From contig CAJYTY010000008.1 of NCBI GenBank assembly GCA_913777945.1, positions 558,001 through 622,000 of the forward strand: a DNA stretch of 64,000 bases, read 5' to 3'. Under the pieces are notes generated by a model. That model was given only the letters and a program-made list of their open reading frames with translations. It had not been told where the DNA came from and made no database searches. The DNA is from an uncultured Acinetobacter sp. (lineage in GTDB: Bacteria; Pseudomonadota; Gammaproteobacteria; Pseudomonadales; Moraxellaceae). Within the stretch, counting starts at the first letter, position 1. Every line of letters begins with the position of its first letter. The translations under genes and the position numbers were made by a program. This document shows, piece by piece, positions 27,780 to 37,229 of this stretch.

Positions 27780-28616
27780 TTAGTTCAAACCTAAATCAAC
27801 AACGAGTTGGCGAGTAGGTTCTGTGGTGTTCATGGTGTAAAAATGCAAACTTTGTGCGCCGCCATCGATGAGGCGCTCACAGAGTTTCAGGATCACTTCA
27901 TGACCAAATGCTCTGATACTGCGGCTGTCATCGCCGTATGCTTGTAGTTGTTTACGAATCCAGCGCGGTATTTCTGCACCTGTACCATCAGCAAAACGTA
28001 TCAAATTACTGGCATTGGTAATCGGCATAATTCCCGGAGCGACCGGAATGGTAATACCTTGCTTTTGAAGGCGATCTAAAAAGTAAAAATACGCATCTGG
28101 ATTAAAGAAAAACTGTGTAATCGCAGAATTTGCGCCTGCATTGACTTTTTCGGTAAAACGCTGAATATCTTGATCGAATGTTTCTGCCTGAGGGTGCATT
28201 TCAGGATAGGCAGCAACTTCAATATGAAAATGATCACCAGAATGCTCGCGTATAAATCTAACCAGATCTTGAGCATACGGCAGTTCGCCTAAACCCACCT
28301 GACCTGAAGGTAGATCACCACGTAATGCCACAATTTTGTTAATCCCTTGCGCAACATATAAATCAAGCAATTCGGCAATTCTGGCTTTATCATCGCCAAT
28401 ACACGACAAATGTGGTGCAACAGGCGTGCCTTTACCATTGAATTCTTTGATTGCTGCAAGGGTACGCTCACGTGTTGAACCGCCTGCACCATATGTAATC
28501 GAAAAAAACTCTGGCTGAAGCTGCTGTAGATCTTGGTGTACTGTAATTAACTTTTCAGCACCAATATCTGTTTTAGGTGGGAAAAACTCAAATGAAATTG
28601 GAACACGTTTGGTCAT
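27780..28616 (-). CDS. metF: 5,10-methylenetetrahydrofolate reductase
   Basis: This 278-residue FAD enzyme makes 5-methyl-THF for homocysteine methylation. It begins TKRVPISFEFFPPKT with the catalytic glutamate in FEFFPPK. The TIM-barrel motifs ITYGAGGS and HLSCIGDDK and the tail region PGIMPITNASNL follow. Of TTG 28622, ATG 28619 and ATG 28616, the last has the best spacing (7 bp) from AAGGA. The gene begins only 35 bp beyond the ahcY terminator, so it depends on read-through or on a promoter inside ahcY. Confidence 0.93.
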   Translation of the reverse strand: MTKRVPISFEFFPPKTDIGAEKLITVHQDLQQLQPEFFSITYGAGGSTRERTLAAIKEFNGKGTPVAPHLSCIGDDKARIAELLDLYVAQGINKIVALRGDLPSGQVGLGELPYAQDLVRFIREHSGDHFHIEVAAYPEMHPQAETFDQDIQRFTEKVNAGANSAITQFFFNPDAYFYFLDRLQKQGITIPVAPGIMPITNASNLIRFADGTGAEIPRWIRKQLQAYGDDSRSIRAFGHEVILKLCERLIDGGAQSLHFYTMNTTEPTRQLVVDLGLN

Positions 28617-28650
28617 CATCAAATCCTTTTAACTCACTGAAACGATACCA

Positions 28651-28683
28651 GAAAAAAGGGCAGTCCGTTAAACGTCTGCCCTA
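28651..28683 (-). terminator. Terminator between ahcY and metF
   Basis: Read leftward, AGGGCAG pairs with CTGCCCT around an inner CGTTTAACG, followed by TTTTTT. It lies 7 bp past the ahcY stop codon. It would reduce transcription into metF-rsmE. Confidence 0.75.
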
Positions 28684-28689
28684 TATTTC

Positions 28690-30072
28690 TTAGTACTTAT
28701 AAGCGTCAGACTTGTATGGACCTTCAACTGGTACACCCAGATAGTCGGCCTGAACATTTGTCAGTTGTGTAAGCACACCACCAAAACCAACCACCATTGC
28801 AGCAGCAACTTCTTCGTCAAGTTTCTTCGGTAGTACTTCTACACGAATTTTTGCCGCTTTTTCTTCAGCAGGAAGATCAGCAAATTTTTCTTGGAACAAA
28901 TGCATTTGACCCAATACTTGGTTTGCAAATGAACCATCCATCACACGTGAAGGGTGACCAGTCGCGTTGCCTAAGTTAACCAGACGGCCTTCAGAAAGCA
29001 AGATCAAGTAATCTTGGTCATTTTCTGTGCGGTAAACTTGGTGAACTTGTGGCTTCACTTCAACCCACTTGTAACCGCGTAAGTAGTTGGTATCAATTTC
29101 GGTATCAAAGTGACCGATGTTACATACCACTGCGCCCGCTTTTAAAGTATCAAGCATTGCAGCATCACAAACATGGTAGTTACCAGTTGTGGTTACAATC
29201 AAATCGGTGTTTTGAAGAAGATCAAGGTTGATGTCTTCTTTTTTACCCGTTTGAATACCGTTTTTGTACGGTGAAACGACTTCGTAACCGTCCATGCAGG
29301 CTTGCATTGCACAAATCGGGTCGACTTCAGTCACACGTACAATCATGCCTTCTTGACGAAGCGATTGAGCAGAACCTTTACCTACGTCACCATAGCCAAT
29401 CACTAATGCACGGCGGCCAGATAAAAACATATCGGTTGCACGTTTGATTGCATCGTTTAGAGAGTGGCGGCAACCGTATTTATTGTCATTTTTTGACTTG
29501 GTCACAGAATCATTTACATTGATTGCAGGTACTTTCAGGCTGCCATCTTTCCACATTTCGAGCAGACGCTGAACACCTGTCGTGGTTTCTTCTGTAATCC
29601 CGTGAATACGGTCTAAAAGCGCAGGGTAGTTGGTGTGAACAAGTGCAGTTAAGTCACCGCCATCGTCCAGAATCATGTTGGCATCCCATGGTTTGCCGTT
29701 CACATTGATCTGCTGTTCAAGACACCAGTTGTATTCTTCTTCCGTCTCGCCTTTCCATGCAAATACAGGAATACCACGCGCCGCAATTGCTGCTGCTGCA
29801 TGATCTTGTGTCGAGAAAATATTGCATGATGTCCAACGTACTTCTGCACCAAGTTCAACCAAAGTCTCGATAAGTACAGCTGTCTGGATGGTCATGTGAA
29901 TACAACCCAGAATTTTTGCACCTGCAAGTGGTTTGTCTGCTGCATAACGCTTACGCAAACCAATCAAAGCTGGCATTTCAGCTTCTGCAAGTTTAATTTC
30001 TTTACGGCCGTATTCTGCTAAAGAGATGTCAGCAACTTTGTAATCAGTAAATGAAGCATTAACCGCGTTCAT
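28690..30072 (-). CDS. ahcY: Adenosylhomocysteinase
   Basis: This 460-residue NAD-dependent enzyme splits S-adenosylhomocysteine to adenosine and homocysteine, removing the by-product of methylation. The NAD loop [13 protein letters not shown] lies near residue 225. [16 protein letters not shown] near residue 82 and the C-terminal [18 protein letters not shown] are family signatures. ATG 30072 is preferred to the adjoining GTG because GGAG is then 6 bp away. The 5' leader is an SAH riboswitch. Confidence 0.96.
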   Translation of the reverse strand: MNAVNASFTDYKVADISLAEYGRKEIKLAEAEMPALIGLRKRYAADKPLAGAKILGCIHMTIQTAVLIETLVELGAEVRWTSCNIFSTQDHAAAAIAARGIPVFAWKGETEEEYNWCLEQQINVNGKPWDANMILDDGGDLTALVHTNYPALLDRIHGITEETTTGVQRLLEMWKDGSLKVPAINVNDSVTKSKNDNKYGCRHSLNDAIKRATDMFLSGRRALVIGYGDVGKGSAQSLRQEGMIVRVTEVDPICAMQACMDGYEVVSPYKNGIQTGKKEDINLDLLQNTDLIVTTTGNYHVCDAAMLDTLKAGAVVCNIGHFDTEIDTNYLRGYKWVEVKPQVHQVYRTENDQDYLILLSEGRLVNLGNATGHPSRVMDGSFANQVLGQMHLFQEKFADLPAEEKAAKIRVEVLPKKLDEEVAAAMVVGFGGVLTQLTNVQADYLGVPVEGPYKSDAYKY

Positions 30073-30113
30073 CACGATCTCCTATTAAAAAACAAATATT
30101 GATCATTCAGTTC

Positions 30114-30221
30114 GCGGATGCCGTTGTTGGTCAGTTGGTGCAAGCACTTTCAATTGACCGATCGTCGAGCCTGGCGAATTGATTTTTAGTGCCAATCAAT
30201 CGTCGCAGCATCCCTCGACTA
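30114..30221 (-). ncRNA. S-adenosylhomocysteine (SAH) riboswitch
   Basis: The ahcY leader folds as the SAH aptamer. P1 is GTCGAG (30219-30214) with CTCGAC (30169-30164). Conserved GGATGCTGCGACG follows the 5' P1 strand, and GCCAGGCTCG lies at its 3' side. P2 is GATTGATT/AATCAATT. P4 is GGTCA/TGACC with an inner GTGC-TT-GCAC hairpin. A pseudoknot pairs GGATGC (30213-30208) with GCATCC (30121-30116). In the known class SAH binding raises expression of ahcY. The GGAG of ahcY lies about 34 bp downstream of the aptamer, so control of translation or of elongation is possible. Confidence 0.9.
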
Positions 30222-30228
30222 GTGAAGT

Positions 30229-30257
30229 ATTGTACTTGGAAATCACTATAGTGCCAA
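30229..30257 (-). promoter_or_regulatory. Near-consensus promoter of the ahcY riboswitch transcript
   Basis: TTGGCA (30257-30252) and TACAAT (30234-30229) are separated by 17 bp, close to the sigma-70 consensus. The predicted transcription start (about 30222) is just at the first paired base of the SAH aptamer. Confidence 0.75.
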
Positions 30258-30304
30258 CGCTGTTTTGTGTATGATTCGCATAAATAAACAGCGAGCTCAA
30301 TTCG

Positions 30305-30847
30305 ATGGCTTTAAATATTCCTGAATCATTACTTCATCTTGAGGCCAATTGTGGGGTTTTTTCTTTATGGATGCTGTTTCAACATCACGGTATTGAAATG
30401 GATGTTGGCGAAATTGCAAGATTATGTCAGCACGATCCGGAGCAGGGTACTTTTACCATTGCATTGGCAGTGGCACTCGATACGCTTGGCTTTCAGGTGG
30501 CTTTTTATACCGATGAAGATCCGCATATCGATGCCAGTGAACGCAAGCTTTATCAGGAAGCACGTACGCGTGATATTGCTATAGAACCTGCAATCTCCTA
30601 CGATGCGATTCAAACAGCAATCGAACAGGGCAAAATGGCCATTGTCTCGTATGACACGCTGGATGGAATAGGAAATCAGTCTTTGGTATATAGTATTGAC
30701 GATCAAGAGATCTGTTTTTTTGATAGTTTTGACCCAATGCCAAAGCTCGTATTTGAGCATCAGCGCAAGGCTGAGGGCATTTGCCGACAAGTGATCCTGA
30801 TCGATGATCGTCGGGTTCAACTGATGTATTCGGCCAAGTTAAACTAA
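30305..30847 (+). CDS. C39 peptidase-like protein
   Basis: This 180-residue protein resembles the C39 cysteine peptidase domain. The catalytic cysteine would be C16 in LEANCGVFSLWML. A second block at AEIARLCQHDPEQGTF and a third at IDDQEICFFDSFD fit the domain. The usual catalytic His (in GH-x-V) is replaced at GNQSLVYSIDD (residues 123-133), so peptidase activity is doubtful. No signal peptide is visible. It has no ABC transporter nearby, unlike bacteriocin C39 proteins. It diverges from ahcY. Confidence 0.7.
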   Translation: MALNIPESLLHLEANCGVFSLWMLFQHHGIEMDVGEIARLCQHDPEQGTFTIALAVALDTLGFQVAFYTDEDPHIDASERKLYQEARTRDIAIEPAISYDAIQTAIEQGKMAIVSYDTLDGIGNQSLVYSIDDQEICFFDSFDPMPKLVFEHQRKAEGICRQVILIDDRRVQLMYSAKLN

Positions 30848-30869
30848 AATATTTTTTTAAATCGCATTA

Positions 30870-30897
30870 AAAAAGTGGGCAATATCGCCCACTTTTT
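30870..30897. terminator. Bidirectional terminator between C39-like gene and proP
   Basis: AAAAAGTGGGC and GCCCACTTTTT form an 11-bp perfect stem around AATATC between two convergent genes; T-runs are present on both strands. Confidence 0.85.
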
Positions 30898-30906
30898 TTA
30901 TATGAC

Positions 30907-32388
30907 TTAATCGATATCTGGATGTTGTTTAGCAAGTTTGTCGCGTTTTTTTTGCAACTCATCAATTTGCTCATCAATTTGCTCGATTTTTTGTTCGATA
31001 TTACCGTGATATTGCTCAAGTAACTCTTCCGCTTCATCGCTATCCACTGCCATTGGCGTTGCGCCTTTTAACGGTAGATTGGCCGTTTCTTTCAGATAAA
31101 TTGCGGTGATAATTCCAAATACACCACAGACCATCAGATAATAAGCTGGAATCATAATATTGTGTGTGGTTTCAACCAAAGTGGCTGTAATGGTTGGCGT
31201 CAAACCGGCAATGACAACAGAAATATTAAAGGCAATTGCAAGCGCGCTATAGCGGATTTCGGTTGGAAATAATGCAGGCAGGGTGGATGCCATTACACCA
31301 ATCAACATATTTAATGACAGCGCTAAAATTAACAAGCCTAAAAAGATCAATAGGGTGTTGTTGGTGTCGAGTAATACAAATGCAGGATAAGCAAACAACA
31401 CAAGCGCAATACTGCCCGCAAACACGAATGGTCTACGTCCGATTTTATCGCTCAGCATACCCACAAACGGCTGTACAAATAACATACCCACCATAACTGC
31501 GATAATGATCAGTACGCCATGATCTTCTGAATAGCCTAAGTTATGCGAAAAGTAGCTGGGCAAGTACGTAAGTAGCATGTAGTAGGTGACATTGGTACAA
31601 ATAACCAGACCCACGCACACCATTAAACTACGTTTATGCTGACGCAAGATTTGCATAAATCCAATTTTTTTCGGTTTTTTTAATTGGCTTTGAGTTTCAG
31701 TATGGGCTTGAAATGTAGGTGTTTCATCTAAGCTATGGCGTAAATACAATCCAATCAGACCCAAAGGCAGTGCAAGATAAAACGGAATTCTCCAGCCCCA
31801 TTCCATAAAGGCATTTTCGCCTACGGCGAAGCTAATGACTGAAACAACACCTGCACCGACCACAAAACCCAAAATAGAGCCAAAGTCTAACCAGCTCCCC
31901 ATGAAGCCGCGTTTACGGTCTGGAGAATACTCGGCCACAAAGATTGCGGCGCCTGCATACTCACCGCCTACGGAAAAGCCCTGCGCGATTTTCACAATTA
32001 ACAGTAAAATTGGTGCCCATATTCCGATGCTTTCATAAGAGGGAATTAAGCCAATACCAAAGGTACTCACAGACATGATGATAATGGTGATCGCTAAAAC
32101 TTTTTGCCGGCCATATTTATCGCCTAAACGACCAAAAAAAAGCCCTCCAAGAGGCCTGAAAATAAAAGGAATAGAGAAAGTGGCCAGTGCTGCAATCATT
32201 TGAACACTGGGTGAAGCATTTGGGAAAAATACTTTACCTAAGATATAGGCGACGTAGCCGTATACACCAAAATCAAACCATTCGATTGCATTCCCCAGAG
32301 CTGCAGCCTTAATGGCTTTTTTGGTCTTGTCGTAGTCGACAATCTCGACATCATCAATACCGAGTGGTGTTGTTGTTTTTCTAGACAT
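30907..32388 (-). CDS. proP: Proline/betaine-type MFS transporter with coiled-coil tail
   Basis: This 493-residue inner-membrane symporter of the sugar/metabolite:H+ group of MFS has 12 predicted helices. Family marks are GNAIEWFDFGVYG near residue 35, GRLGDKYGRQ (loop 2-3), and QGFSVGGEYAGA with the EYAGAA element. A C-terminal acidic coiled coil (about residues 455-493, IEQIDEQIDELQKKRDKLA) is typical of ProP osmosensors. It imports proline or betaine under osmotic stress by analogy; other metabolite symporters of this group are possible. Confidence 0.85.
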   Translation of the reverse strand: MSRKTTTPLGIDDVEIVDYDKTKKAIKAAALGNAIEWFDFGVYGYVAYILGKVFFPNASPSVQMIAALATFSIPFIFRPLGGLFFGRLGDKYGRQKVLAITIIIMSVSTFGIGLIPSYESIGIWAPILLLIVKIAQGFSVGGEYAGAAIFVAEYSPDRKRGFMGSWLDFGSILGFVVGAGVVSVISFAVGENAFMEWGWRIPFYLALPLGLIGLYLRHSLDETPTFQAHTETQSQLKKPKKIGFMQILRQHKRSLMVCVGLVICTNVTYYMLLTYLPSYFSHNLGYSEDHGVLIIIAVMVGMLFVQPFVGMLSDKIGRRPFVFAGSIALVLFAYPAFVLLDTNNTLLIFLGLLILALSLNMLIGVMASTLPALFPTEIRYSALAIAFNISVVIAGLTPTITATLVETTHNIMIPAYYLMVCGVFGIITAIYLKETANLPLKGATPMAVDSDEAEELLEQYHGNIEQKIEQIDEQIDELQKKRDKLAKQHPDID

Positions 32389-32896
32389 GAATCAACGGTT
32401 CCTTGTGGTTAAACTCACTTTAACTTTTTAACAAAGTAAAGTGATGTTTAGAGAACATAAGCATAAAATCGAACCAATAATCAGTTTGTTGCGCAATCAA
32501 AATGGCAAATTTGGCTGTTTTAACTGTGCTTAAACTAATTAAATATCAATTGATTATAAGTTTAAGACGAACACGCGATCTGATGTGTTGCATGATCATG
32601 AACAATCTGTACATGCTGTACGTGTTTTATGTAAAAAAATTTAAATTACTTTGGTATTAAGCAAAATGATAAATATTTATCGTAATTTTTTAGTTTGGCT
32701 GTAGGATTCAATCTCATTGAATAATATGTGATATATATCAGGTTTTTGGATATCGCATATTAAAAAAATGGAATTATGAAGTAAAGCTATTATATTTCTC
32801 TAAAAAGACAGTTAGAATTAATAATGACAAAAGTGATGGATTTACTTTTTCAGAACGTATAGGCAGTTACTTTCAATTTTTATATAGCAGCCGATC
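32389..32896. other. Intergenic region between proP and the cyclase gene
   Basis: About 500 bp of AT-rich DNA lies between divergent genes. It must carry both promoters. I see no ORF of note, RNA gene or strong hairpin. Confidence 0.45.
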
Positions 32897-33949
32897 ATGC
32901 CATACATAAAAACGGACAACACAATTTTAATGACGCGTCGAAAACGTTATGTTTTTCGAATCTTTGTAATGCGTCAAGTTGGCTCATTGCTGTGCTTCAT
33001 GTCAATCGCATCGGTTTTGTATTTTTTAAATTATCAATATGAGTTTTATGTCTTATTGGCTTTTAATGCATTGATTTGGCCTTTAACTGCCTATGTGATT
33101 GCGATGAATTCCTCAAATGCGGTGCGCTCAACCAATATCAGTTTGATTATTGACGGTGCGTTGGGTGGCTTCTGGATCGCAATGATGCAATTGAGTCCTT
33201 TTCCCTCGTTGATATTATTGGCAATTTTAATTTCAGATCGATATGCAGCTGGTGGATGGAAGATTCTAAGACCTTCGCTCATCGCACTATTTATTACACT
33301 GATTATGGTGTGGGGATTGGCTGGCTTTAAGCTAAATCTCGCGTTGAGCCCCCAAATGGTGTGGTGGTCGTTACCATTGGCGACGATCTATTTGATGTCG
33401 CTAAGTGTGCTCACCCGTAATCTGGCAATCCAATTAATTGATAAAAACCATGAATATGAGCGTATTGCGTTAATAGATCCCCGATTACAAATTCCCAATC
33501 GAAGATTGTTTGAGCAGCGTTTAGCAACCACTTTTGCTCAGACGCAAAATAGTAGCGTGACCGCACATTTAATGCTTCTGGATGTAGATTATTTCAAACA
33601 CATCAACGATAACTATGGTCACGATGAAGGTGATTACTTTTTAAGTCAGATGTCAGACCTTTTACGACAAATGAGTGGACCTGAAGATACACCGGCTCGG
33701 TTTGGTGGGGATGAGCTTGCGATTATTGTTATGAATCGATCTGATGAGGATGTTATTCAGTTGGCACAAAACATTCAATCTGCTGTACAGCAGATTAGAT
33801 TGTCGACAGATTCAGCTTTTTTTACCACAGTCAGTATCGGGATTGCCTCATCTGAGAGTGCACAGTCTGTCTCAGACTGGTTTGGTGTCGCAGATAAGGC
33901 GCTATATCTGGTGAAACGACATGGAAGAAACGGTATCCAGTTGTTTTAA
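32897..33949 (+). CDS. MASE2-domain diguanylate cyclase
   Basis: This 350-residue protein is predicted to make cyclic di-GMP from GTP. The N-terminal membrane sensor of about 175 residues shows the MASE2 pattern (IDGALGGFWIAMM, SDRYAAGGW). The GGDEF domain follows. The active loop reads FGGDELA (269-275), where GGDEF is usual, with F changed to L. The product-inhibition site RxxD is absent; the corresponding residues read GPED. The signature DVDYFKHINDNYGH is intact, so activity is plausible without feedback. Its 3' end overlaps the convergent CMD gene by 4 bp. Confidence 0.9.
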   Translation: MPYIKTDNTILMTRRKRYVFRIFVMRQVGSLLCFMSIASVLYFLNYQYEFYVLLAFNALIWPLTAYVIAMNSSNAVRSTNISLIIDGALGGFWIAMMQLSPFPSLILLAILISDRYAAGGWKILRPSLIALFITLIMVWGLAGFKLNLALSPQMVWWSLPLATIYLMSLSVLTRNLAIQLIDKNHEYERIALIDPRLQIPNRRLFEQRLATTFAQTQNSSVTAHLMLLDVDYFKHINDNYGHDEGDYFLSQMSDLLRQMSGPEDTPARFGGDELAIIVMNRSDEDVIQLAQNIQSAVQQIRLSTDSAFFTTVSIGIASSESAQSVSDWFGVADKALYLVKRHGRNGIQLF

Positions 33950-34338
33950 TCAGATTGCTTGAGTTGATACTCCTCAATTACTTCAAGCGCAGCACGAAAC
34001 GCTTCTTGTGCTGCTGGTGCGCCGCAATATGGCAATGAGTGCAGCAAGGTTTCCTGAATTTCTTCTACAGTGCATCCATTGTTCAATGCACCACGAACAT
34101 GACCTTTGAGTTCAGTGGGAGCTTTGAGTGCTGTCAGCATCGCTAGAGTAATCAATGAGCGGTATTTGCGTGGTAAAACACCGTCACGTTGCCATGTCGA
34201 GCCCCATGCATGTTCGTTAATCCAATCCTGCAATGGTGCTGTAAAAGGTACGGTATTGTCTTGGGCACGTTTAACAAAGTGCTCACCCATGACTTCGGTG
34301 CGTACTTTCAGTCCATTGTTATAGTCGTCTTGTGACAT
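33946..34338 (-). CDS. Carboxymuconolactone decarboxylase family protein
   Basis: This 130-residue small helical protein is of the CMD/AhpD superfamily, in the PcaC-like subgroup. The core PRKYRSLITLAMLTALKAPTE and the helix containing LNNGCTVEEIQETLLHSLPYCGAP fit. Only one of the two AhpD cysteines is seen in the helix (Cys of NNGC) with another in PYCG, so a CxxC pair is not present. Some members decarboxylate 4-carboxymuconolactone in beta-ketoadipate degradation, but no pca genes are nearby. It is 65 bp upstream of the fadE gene on the same strand. Confidence 0.8.
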   Translation of the reverse strand: MSQDDYNNGLKVRTEVMGEHFVKRAQDNTVPFTAPLQDWINEHAWGSTWQRDGVLPRKYRSLITLAMLTALKAPTELKGHVRGALNNGCTVEEIQETLLHSLPYCGAPAAQEAFRAALEVIEEYQLKQSD

Positions 34339-34361
34339 TTCGATTTTCCTCTCAATAAAAT

Positions 34362-34385
34362 AAAAGCGTCCGAAGACGCTTTTAC
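34362..34385 (-). terminator. Hairpin after the fadE-type gene
   Basis: AAAAGCGTC and GACGCTTTT pair around CGAA between the fadE stop and the CMD gene. The stem is 9 bp, and the T-run on the minus strand is short. Confidence 0.6.
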
Positions 34386-34403
34386 CATAATCTATCGATT
34401 GAG

Positions 34404-36902
34404 TTAAATACGATCAAGATCGAAGGTTGCTTCGCCTGTTCGTGGAAGATGAGGATTATCCAGCTCTAAATCTTCCTTAAGTTGCATATCAAACACATCG
34501 GTGAGCATGCTGTCGAAGCGTTTTGCATTATAGACAATCAGGCTTTGTGCTTCAGATTCAGTGACAAAACCCTGACTCACCGCATCTGTAATATGCTCTT
34601 CAAAAGTAAGACCTTTAAACTGATCTTTAGATTCAGCTTTTTTAAACTTATGCCAGAGTGGTTCAATTTGCAGGAGCATCTGGAACGTAGACTCAAGTCG
34701 ACCTGTCACATCATCTGGATCTTGTGTATAGAACACATGCTTTTTAAGTTCGGCACGGAAAGGATTTTCTTTAATCATCAAATCCGCTACAGCTTGTTTA
34801 AGATCATCACTTGGTTTGGAGAGTGGGCGACCAAGCGGGAAGCACACGAATTTGACCAAAGCTGCACCCAGTTTGACCGGAAAGTTTTCAAATAACCCGA
34901 AAAATGCTTCTTGAACGGTATAAAGTGATTTTTCCAGTGCTAATTTTGCATGCAGTTGTTCTGCTTCCGATTTTGTACCATAAGCGTAGTATTTTAAAAT
35001 CGCACTGGCAATGAAGATATGCGCGTGGATATCGGCCAAACGACCCGAAAGCATTTCTTTACGTTTAATATCACCTGCCAGTAGTCCCAAAGACATATCC
35101 GCAGTCAGTGCAAGATTGGCGCTAAAGCGATTGATGATTTTATAGTAAGGCTGGGTAAAGTCATCTGAAATGACGGGTGAATCGCTTGATCCCCCGGTAA
35201 AGCCATAAGCAAATGAGCGCGCCCCACGGTTAAAGGTATATCCAAGATGCTTAAACAAAATCTCATGAAACTGCTTGATCGCAGATTGCTTGTCGTTCGA
35301 TTGAAGCAGTTGTAGTTCATCAAACAAGTAGGGATGACAGCGCATCGAACCCTGCCCGAAGATCATCAATGAGCGGGTAAGAATATTGGCGCCTTCAACC
35401 GTAATTGCAACTGGAATGGCTTGATAAGACAGAGCCAAAAAGTTACGTGGTCCAAGCTGAATCGCACGTCCGCCGACAACATCCATACCATGGTTGATAA
35501 CTTTACGCATAGTTTCAGTGGCGTAATATTTCGCCATGGCGGTCATGACAGCAGGTTTGCCGCCTTCATTTAGACCACAGGTCACAAAGTAGCGAAATGC
35601 CTCAAGCATATACGTATCGCTGGCAATATCACTGGTGGCTTCTTGCACACCTTCAAACTTACCTACAGAGAGTTTGAACTGTTCGCGTACTTTAGCAAAT
35701 GCACCCACCGTCAAATAGCTCATTTCGCCTGCAGACGTTGCAAGTGCAGGAAGTGAAATACCACGGCCAACACCGAGACACTCCATGAGCATACGCCAGC
35801 CACGCCCAGCATTTTTAGGGCCACCGATAATCCAGTCGATTGGAATAAAAACATCACGGCCTTCTACAGTACCATTCATAAATGGCGAGCCAGGATAGTG
35901 CCGCGCACCAATCTGAATCCCGTGATGTGTGGCAGGAATTAAGGCACAGGTAATGCCGTATTCATTTTTAGACGTATCGCCAAGCAATCCATCCGGATCA
36001 TAAAGTTTAAATGCCAGACCCACCACAGTCGCAACCGGTGCGAGGGTAATCCAACGTTTAGAGAAGTTCATACGTAAGCCAAGAACTTCCTGACCTTCGT
36101 ATTCGCCGTAACACACTACACCTGTGTCGGGAATTGCACCAGCATCTGAACCGGCCTCTGGACTTGTTAGACCAAAACATGGAATTTCTGTACCAGCAGC
36201 CAAACCCGGCAAGTAGCGTTGCTTTTGTTCGTCTGTGCCGTAGTGCATCAAAAGCTCACCTGGTCCCAATGAGTTTGGCACCATACAACTTACAGCAGCG
36301 GTGAGGGAGCGAGAAGCAATTTTACTCATGATGCGGCTTTGCGCAAATGAACTAAATTCTTTACCGCCGTAAGATTTAGGAATAATTAAACTTAAAAAAC
36401 CTTTATCTTTAATGAATTGCCATACATGCTCGGGTAAATCTTTACCTTTATGATGAATTTCCCATTCATCTAACATGCTACAAAGCTGTTCAACTTCAGT
36501 GTCCAGATAGGCTTGCTCTTCTTCAGATAATTGTGGAAAAGCATAGGCATTGAATGTATTCCAATCAGGTGCGCCTGTAAAAAGTTCTTTTTCCCACCAG
36601 CTGGTGCCTGCTTCAAGCGCTTCTTGTTCTGTTGTGCTGATGCTTGGCATTGAGTTGGCTAGAGTTTTATAGGCAGGTTTAGTGATCAGACCAAAGCGTA
36701 ATGGATCGACCAGCAAGATGACGCTGAGCAGAATAAGTGGAATACCTAACAAGAGTGACCATGCAGTAAATACAAAAGCACAGGCCAAGGCCACAATAAT
36801 GGTCACAATACTTCCGACACTTCTGGAAACGCTGAAATAAAATACAGCCCAAACAGTGAAGATTTGTACCAGTAGAGCAACGATAAACAGGAAAAAAGTC
36901 AT
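34404..36902 (-). CDS. fadE: Acyl-CoA dehydrogenase, FadE type
   Basis: This 832-residue flavoprotein catalyses the first step of fatty acid beta-oxidation. The long form fits FadE rather than the short about 380-residue acyl-CoA dehydrogenases. Residues 1-60 contain two to three hydrophobic segments, so it is probably membrane-associated. The dehydrogenase core shows SYGGKEFSSFAQS, TSPEAGSDAGAIPDTG and a C-terminal helical extension of about 300 residues. It stands downstream of a long promoter region with no fadR site that I could recognise. Several ACAD types exist, so substrate chain length is not known. Confidence 0.88.
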   Translation of the reverse strand: MTFFLFIVALLVQIFTVWAVFYFSVSRSVGSIVTIIVALACAFVFTAWSLLLGIPLILLSVILLVDPLRFGLITKPAYKTLANSMPSISTTEQEALEAGTSWWEKELFTGAPDWNTFNAYAFPQLSEEEQAYLDTEVEQLCSMLDEWEIHHKGKDLPEHVWQFIKDKGFLSLIIPKSYGGKEFSSFAQSRIMSKIASRSLTAAVSCMVPNSLGPGELLMHYGTDEQKQRYLPGLAAGTEIPCFGLTSPEAGSDAGAIPDTGVVCYGEYEGQEVLGLRMNFSKRWITLAPVATVVGLAFKLYDPDGLLGDTSKNEYGITCALIPATHHGIQIGARHYPGSPFMNGTVEGRDVFIPIDWIIGGPKNAGRGWRMLMECLGVGRGISLPALATSAGEMSYLTVGAFAKVREQFKLSVGKFEGVQEATSDIASDTYMLEAFRYFVTCGLNEGGKPAVMTAMAKYYATETMRKVINHGMDVVGGRAIQLGPRNFLALSYQAIPVAITVEGANILTRSLMIFGQGSMRCHPYLFDELQLLQSNDKQSAIKQFHEILFKHLGYTFNRGARSFAYGFTGGSSDSPVISDDFTQPYYKIINRFSANLALTADMSLGLLAGDIKRKEMLSGRLADIHAHIFIASAILKYYAYGTKSEAEQLHAKLALEKSLYTVQEAFFGLFENFPVKLGAALVKFVCFPLGRPLSKPSDDLKQAVADLMIKENPFRAELKKHVFYTQDPDDVTGRLESTFQMLLQIEPLWHKFKKAESKDQFKGLTFEEHITDAVSQGFVTESEAQSLIVYNAKRFDSMLTDVFDMQLKEDLELDNPHLPRTGEATFDLDRI

Positions 36903-37229
36903 ACTTACTCCTTGGGTTGTTGCATTTAGAATTAAAATTAATGCGCTAACAGGTAACTAAAACAGGAACTTCTTTATTTGAATCAATGACGCGATTTGTC
37001 GTTTTTAGGGGCAATCTGATTAATCATGAATTAATTTTGTATTTCCCTTTATATTGATCAAGATAAACAAGTTATTTTTGTACTTTCAATGACTATTGTA
37101 TATTAAAATGTAAAAAATGTGAGCTATGTTGTTGATTTGTCACAAAACGTTAAACTAATTTGGCGTTTTTTCAACAAAAAAAGCCTCTAAAAATGAGAGG
37201 CTTTTTTCGACTTTGAAGCTAAACTAAAT
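36903..37229. other. AT-rich region between fadE and lipA
   Basis: About 330 bp with no gene. It holds the fadE promoter region on the right side of fadE and the lipA terminator at 37177-37207. Confidence 0.5.
37177..37207 (-). terminator. Rho-independent terminator of lipA
   Basis: AAAAAAGCCTCT and AGAGGCTTTTTT form a 12-bp perfect stem with an AT-rich loop, 23 bp beyond the lipA stop codon. Confidence 0.85.
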
